From contig NZ_JAGGKB010000001.1 of the NCBI RefSeq assembly GCF_017873335.1, positions 496,001 through 560,000 of the forward strand: 64,000 bases of DNA, read 5' to 3'. Position numbers and translations under genes: made by a program. Below, one piece after another: positions 60,502 through 64,000 of this stretch (position 1 is the stretch's first letter; the number at the start of each line of letters is the position of its first letter). The DNA comes from Thermococcus stetteri. GTDB taxonomy: Archaea > Methanobacteriota_B > Thermococci > Thermococcales > Thermococcaceae. The notes under the pieces were generated by a model. That model was given only the letters and a program-made list of their open reading frames with translations, ran no database searches and was not told the DNA's origin.

Positions 60502-63483
60502 ATGGCTGGCGAGAGGGAAGAGAAAAAGCTGTATTATCACGGCCTGAAGGAGCAGAAGAAGCTTGATGTGTCCAAGCTGAAGTACCTCTCGATTCTGCTG
60601 TCAGTAATCGGAGTGGCGGTGCTCCTTGTTGCAGCCCAAGGCGCCCAAGCTCCTTTGATGAAGGTCAGCGACGTTACGGGCAACTACCTGATGAACTACG
60701 CCGTAGTCAGGCTGAGTGGAGTCGTTGCGAGCGTCCCCCACGTCTCGCTCTCAGGGGGCAAAATAACGCTGACTTTTACGATTGATGACGGGACTGGTCA
60801 GATGGACGTTAGAGTGTACTCGCCGCTCGCCGATGAGATGATCAAAAAGGGCGTGATTCCTTTTCCAGGGGACAACATCACGGCTGAGGTGCAGCTCCGC
60901 GTTAGGGAGACCTACACCTACGCAATGCTCCAGCACCTCGAGGGGCTAAAGTTCAGGAGCAAGCTCTACTCTGAGAACCCGCCGACGGTCAAGGAGCTCA
61001 CTGAGAACATGAACAACACATACGTCGCCGTTCAGGGGATCGTTACTGAGTTCCCCAACGTCAGCTCCGGCTACCTTCTGACGGTTGACACGGGAGTTGC
61101 ACCAGTTACCGTCCTCATACCAAAAGTCCTCCTTCTCAAGAACAACGTCTCCGTGAAGGTCGGGGACACCGTCTACGCTCCTGGCGTCGTCTATCTCTAC
61201 AAGGGGACTTCACCCGAAATCGTTGTTAGGTCCCTTGAGCAGTTCAACGTTACTCCTATAGAGAGCGCACCGCTCGTCCCCCTGGCTGAGGCCCCAGGCT
61301 ACGTCGGAATGGTTATGTCCGTCCAGGACAACCTCACCGGAATCTCCTACGAGAGCGGCCGCTACGTCCTCACAATCACCGACGGAACCAACTACCTGGA
61401 AGTTCTCGTCCCGAGGGAAGTCCTCGCCAACCTCAACCCGTTCGAGGTCGCGAGCGGAAGCCTGATCAAGGCCGCTGGAAAGATGGGCGACGACGGAAGG
61501 CTTGTTGGCGCGTACCTCAAGCCAATCAAGCCCATCAAGACTGAGTTCCTGCCGGTTGGAGTTCTGACGCCGGATAGGAAGGGCACCATAGTTGCTGTCA
61601 AGGCCAACATTGAAGAAGTTCAAAAGGTCGGTTCCAACCTCAAGCTGGTAGTGAGCGACGAAACAGGAAAGGTAGACGTCTTCATACCGTCAGCAACCCT
61701 CAGAGAGCTCTCCAATGAAACTCTGGCAAACCTCAAGGAGGGACTCGGCGTTGAGGTCGCAGGCTACCTCGACGAGTATCGCGGTAACCCCGAGATAGTC
61801 GTCTACACGGGCAGTGGAGTAAAGGCCCTAGGAAGGCCCGTCAGCTCCTCCGAGGTACAGCTTCCAAAGGTCAAGGCCTCGGAGCTTGGAAAATACACAG
61901 GAAAGCTGGTTGACTTCGTTGGCTCCCTCCAGGGCATCACGTACGCCAACGGAACGTACTATCTGAGCGTTGACGGCATCATAGTCTCGGTTTCAAGGGA
62001 TGCCCTAATGACGCTCAACCCGCTGGAGGCCGGCGAGGGAAGCGTCCTCGTAATCAGGGCGCTCGTCGTGGATCCGAACCACCTAAAGGGAGAGTCCCTA
62101 ACTGTACAGACTGCCGTTCCGCCAGTCCAGATGAAGCCCGAGGAACTCACAGCCGACATGGTCGGAAAGGTAGTAGCGGTCGTAGGTAAGGTCACCGACG
62201 TTGCAAACCTCAGCGGCAACCTCAAGATAACCCTCGGGAACCTCCCGGTGTTCGTGCCCAGAACCACCGCCAGCGAGCTTACCTACGTCCCACAGGAGGG
62301 CGACCTCGTTGAGATCGGCGGCTACGTCGAGCTCTACCGCAACGAGCCAGAAGTCGTGGTCTTCCACCCAGAGGCCATCAAGAAGATGGAGGAGGGCGGA
62401 CCCGTCGAAGGAACGGTCGCGGACCTCAAGAGCGCAGTTGAGCCGCTCCTCCTAACGGTTACCTGGGACTCGATTTCCTACGAGAGCGGGAAGTACTACC
62501 TTGAGGTTCACGACGGCACCGGAAGCACGACCGTGACTGCGAAGAGGGAGCTCCTGCCGAACCCGCTAGAAGCGGCCACTGGAAGCGTCCTCAAGATCGT
62601 CGTTGATCCGCTCTCGGGCACTGTGACTTCCCTGAAGGTGGCAGAGGCTGTTCCGCCGAAGCTCTACAGGGCTGGGAATGTTACGCTCGACTTGAAGGGC
62701 AGGGTCATAGCCCTCAACGCAACCGCCGTCAAGGTGGCAACCTTTGGGGGCAACCTCAAGCTAATCCTAGACGACGGGAGCGGCTCGATAGACGTGTTCA
62801 TACCGAACGGCGCAGGGCTGAACGTCACCGAAGGCTCGAAGGTCTACACCGCCGGTTACGTGGAGGAGTACAACGGTGCTCCAGAACTGATCGTGTACAC
62901 TACAGAGGCAGTTAAGGTGGAGGGTGCTGCATCCCAGGGAGGAACCGCCGAAACCACCGAGGAAGTCACAGTTTCAGAGCTCTCATCGGCCACCGGCCAG
63001 GTGAACCTGACCGTCATCTGGGAGAGCCTGAGCTACGACAACGGCTACTACATTACCGTCAGCGACGATACAGGAAGCGCCACGCTCTCAATCAGCCGCG
63101 AACTCCTCCCGAACTCGTTTAAAGCCGGAACAGGGAGCAGGATAGAGATAACCTACGACGCCGACAAGGAGAAGGTAGTATCCCTAACGGTCATTGAGGC
63201 AGTGCCGGCGAAAACCTACAGGACAGGGGACATCACACTCGACCTGAAGGGGAAGACCGTTATCGTTGAGGGCACGATCACGGACGTCTACGAGGGAAGG
63301 ACATTCATAAAGCTCACGATAGACGACGGAAGCGGGGAGCTTGTGATCTTTATCCCGAAGAGCGTCGGAGGAGACCTCAGCTTCAGCAAGGGACAGAGCG
63401 TGAGGATCGGTGGGTACGTCTCCGGGTACAAGGGGACTGTCGAAGTGATCCCCTACACCCCCGACGCCATTGAGGTGAGGTGA
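60502..63483 (+). CDS. Membrane-anchored surface protein of about ten tandem OB-fold repeats
   Basis: 993 residues. A charged cytoplasmic N-tail and one hydrophobic helix (LKYLSILLSVIGVAVLLVAAQG, residues ~25-47) precede a long extracytoplasmic region made of ten OB-like units of 80-100 residues. Two unit types alternate: one with a GxVTxVxxxxxxLKLxLDDGSGxxxVFIP core ending in GYVxxYxGxPEIVVYT, the other with SYESGxYYLxVxDGTGxxxVxxxRELLPNPLEAxxGS. Both resemble the tRNA_anti/OB nucleic-acid-binding domain class. OB folds can bind nucleic acids or sugars; outside the cell a DNA- or polysaccharide-binding role is possible but unproven. RBS GGAGGTCAAGGTT. Its stop overlaps the next gene (TGATG). 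Confidence 0.8.
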   Translation: MAGEREEKKLYYHGLKEQKKLDVSKLKYLSILLSVIGVAVLLVAAQGAQAPLMKVSDVTGNYLMNYAVVRLSGVVASVPHVSLSGGKITLTFTIDDGTGQMDVRVYSPLADEMIKKGVIPFPGDNITAEVQLRVRETYTYAMLQHLEGLKFRSKLYSENPPTVKELTENMNNTYVAVQGIVTEFPNVSSGYLLTVDTGVAPVTVLIPKVLLLKNNVSVKVGDTVYAPGVVYLYKGTSPEIVVRSLEQFNVTPIESAPLVPLAEAPGYVGMVMSVQDNLTGISYESGRYVLTITDGTNYLEVLVPREVLANLNPFEVASGSLIKAAGKMGDDGRLVGAYLKPIKPIKTEFLPVGVLTPDRKGTIVAVKANIEEVQKVGSNLKLVVSDETGKVDVFIPSATLRELSNETLANLKEGLGVEVAGYLDEYRGNPEIVVYTGSGVKALGRPVSSSEVQLPKVKASELGKYTGKLVDFVGSLQGITYANGTYYLSVDGIIVSVSRDALMTLNPLEAGEGSVLVIRALVVDPNHLKGESLTVQTAVPPVQMKPEELTADMVGKVVAVVGKVTDVANLSGNLKITLGNLPVFVPRTTASELTYVPQEGDLVEIGGYVELYRNEPEVVVFHPEAIKKMEEGGPVEGTVADLKSAVEPLLLTVTWDSISYESGKYYLEVHDGTGSTTVTAKRELLPNPLEAATGSVLKIVVDPLSGTVTSLKVAEAVPPKLYRAGNVTLDLKGRVIALNATAVKVATFGGNLKLILDDGSGSIDVFIPNGAGLNVTEGSKVYTAGYVEEYNGAPELIVYTTEAVKVEGAASQGGTAETTEEVTVSELSSATGQVNLTVIWESLSYDNGYYITVSDDTGSATLSISRELLPNSFKAGTGSRIEITYDADKEKVVSLTVIEAVPAKTYRTGDITLDLKGKTVIVEGTITDVYEGRTFIKLTIDDGSGELVIFIPKSVGGDLSFSKGQSVRIGGYVSGYKGTVEVIPYTPDAIEVR

Positions 63484-64000
63484 TGGGCATGCTCCCCCTT
63501 TCCGATCTTTTAATATGGTCATTCGCAGGGGTGCTCTTCGGCTCGCTGATATCGTGGATTCCAGGGTTCCACATCTACAACATCATCGCCCTACTGGTGG
63601 CCGTCTTCGGAGTTGGCGAGCTCATGCCAGTTCAGGCGTTCCCGTTCTTTGCAGTGGGTGCCATAGTAGCATATGCCTACGTGAGCGCAATTTCCAGCGT
63701 CTACTTCAGCGTTGCCGACGAAAGTGCAGTGTTCCTCCTCTTCCCAACACAGAGGTACCTCCTCCTCGGCAGGGGACATGAGGCAGTGCTGCTCTACCTA
63801 ATCGGAGCCGTTGCAGGTACCATAATCCTCGTTCTCGGCCTACTCTTTGTCTTTCCGAAGGTACTGCCGCCAATATACCAGGCCACGAGTCCTTACATCA
63901 CGTACTTCCTCGTGGCCATAGTGCTCTTCATGTTCATGAGCGAGTGGCCGAAGGAAGGGGACAGAGGAAAAACCGTGAAAGAGAGACTCTGGCTCGCCTG
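63483..64000 (+). CDS. TctA-family (COG1784) permease, 5' part
   Basis: 172 codons to the window end, open throughout. It begins MGMLPLSDLLIWSFAGVLFG and continues SLISWIPGFHIYNIIALLVA, VQAFPFFAVGAIVAYAYVSAISSVYFSVADESAVFLLFPTQRYLL, then further helices. The GxxxGxxPGxH-type start and P-T-Q-x-x-L segment resemble the archaeal DUF112/TctA transporter family, related to tricarboxylate permeases. It overlaps the OB-repeat gene by one base (TGATG), so the two are translationally coupled and probably function together at the membrane. Confidence 0.7.
   Translation, partial: MGMLPLSDLLIWSFAGVLFGSLISWIPGFHIYNIIALLVAVFGVGELMPVQAFPFFAVGAIVAYAYVSAISSVYFSVADESAVFLLFPTQRYLLLGRGHEAVLLYLIGAVAGTIILVLGLLFVFPKVLPPIYQATSPYITYFLVAIVLFMFMSEWPKEGDRGKTVKERLWLA

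Overview
The window is chromosomal DNA of a hyperthermophilic euryarchaeon of the order Thermococcales, almost certainly Thermococcus. Markers are a 14-gene mbh membrane hydrogenase operon, an NADP(H)-linked sulfhydrogenase (hyh) operon with SurR-type sites between them, a CGP-CTERM surface protein, ADP-forming acyl-CoA synthetase, CDP-archaeol synthase, Kae1, GGTGAT/GAGGTG ribosome-binding sites, archaeal TATA boxes and a tRNA gene with encoded CCA. Gene order from triosephosphate isomerase through enolase, deoC, aminotransferase and trxB to mbh resembles, from memory, the T. kodakarensis TK2129-TK2080 region.

Layout: 0-1.9 kb, cobO fragment, a hairpin-rich non-coding stretch, tRNA-Gln, tpiA, coaD. 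1.9-9.6 kb, acyl-CoA synthetase alpha subunit, kae1, a DUF835 protein, NAD kinase, a flippase-like membrane protein, an NSUN methyltransferase and a LEA14-like protein. 9.6-16.2 kb, carS, pterin-cofactor genes (moaD, a moeB-like gene without its cysteines, moaE), a SPASM protein without the radical-SAM motif, two Lrp-type regulators, rdgB and a box C/D sRNA. 16.2-23.4 kb, a probable lipoyl synthase subunit gene with a decayed partial copy in its leader, a giant RND exporter with divergent padR, enolase. 23.4-31.9 kb, CGP-CTERM protein, deoC with a DUF1884 (family-4 encapsulin-like) partner, ECF S-component, ornithine/GABA-type aminotransferase, thioredoxin reductase, AAA ATPase, THUMP protein.

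31.9-34.3 kb is a decaying patch: a SagB-type nitroreductase with an in-frame TAG, an uncalled 57-residue membrane protein, and three tandem ferritin-like paralogues, the third with two compensating frameshifts. 34.3-48.0 kb is the hydrogenase island: mbhA-N on the minus strand and hyhBGDA on the plus strand diverge from a 308-bp control region, followed by vapBC and a hydrogenase maturation protease. Mbh evolves H2 from ferredoxin and drives Na+/H+ translocation; the cytosolic enzyme exchanges H2 with NADP(H).

48.0-64.0 kb carries a TRAM protein, a tRNA methylthiotransferase, a three-gene secreted cassette (two proteins sharing a mature N-terminal motif plus a signal peptidase, perhaps a TasA/AbpA-type fibre system), a phosphate cluster (metallophosphoesterase, PiT transporter, PhoU-like), an ABC transporter reduced by an internal deletion, a small kinase-like protein, an S9 peptidase, a 993-residue surface protein of about ten OB-fold repeats, and the start of a TctA-family permease. 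No CRISPR array, rRNA or intact insertion sequence was seen.
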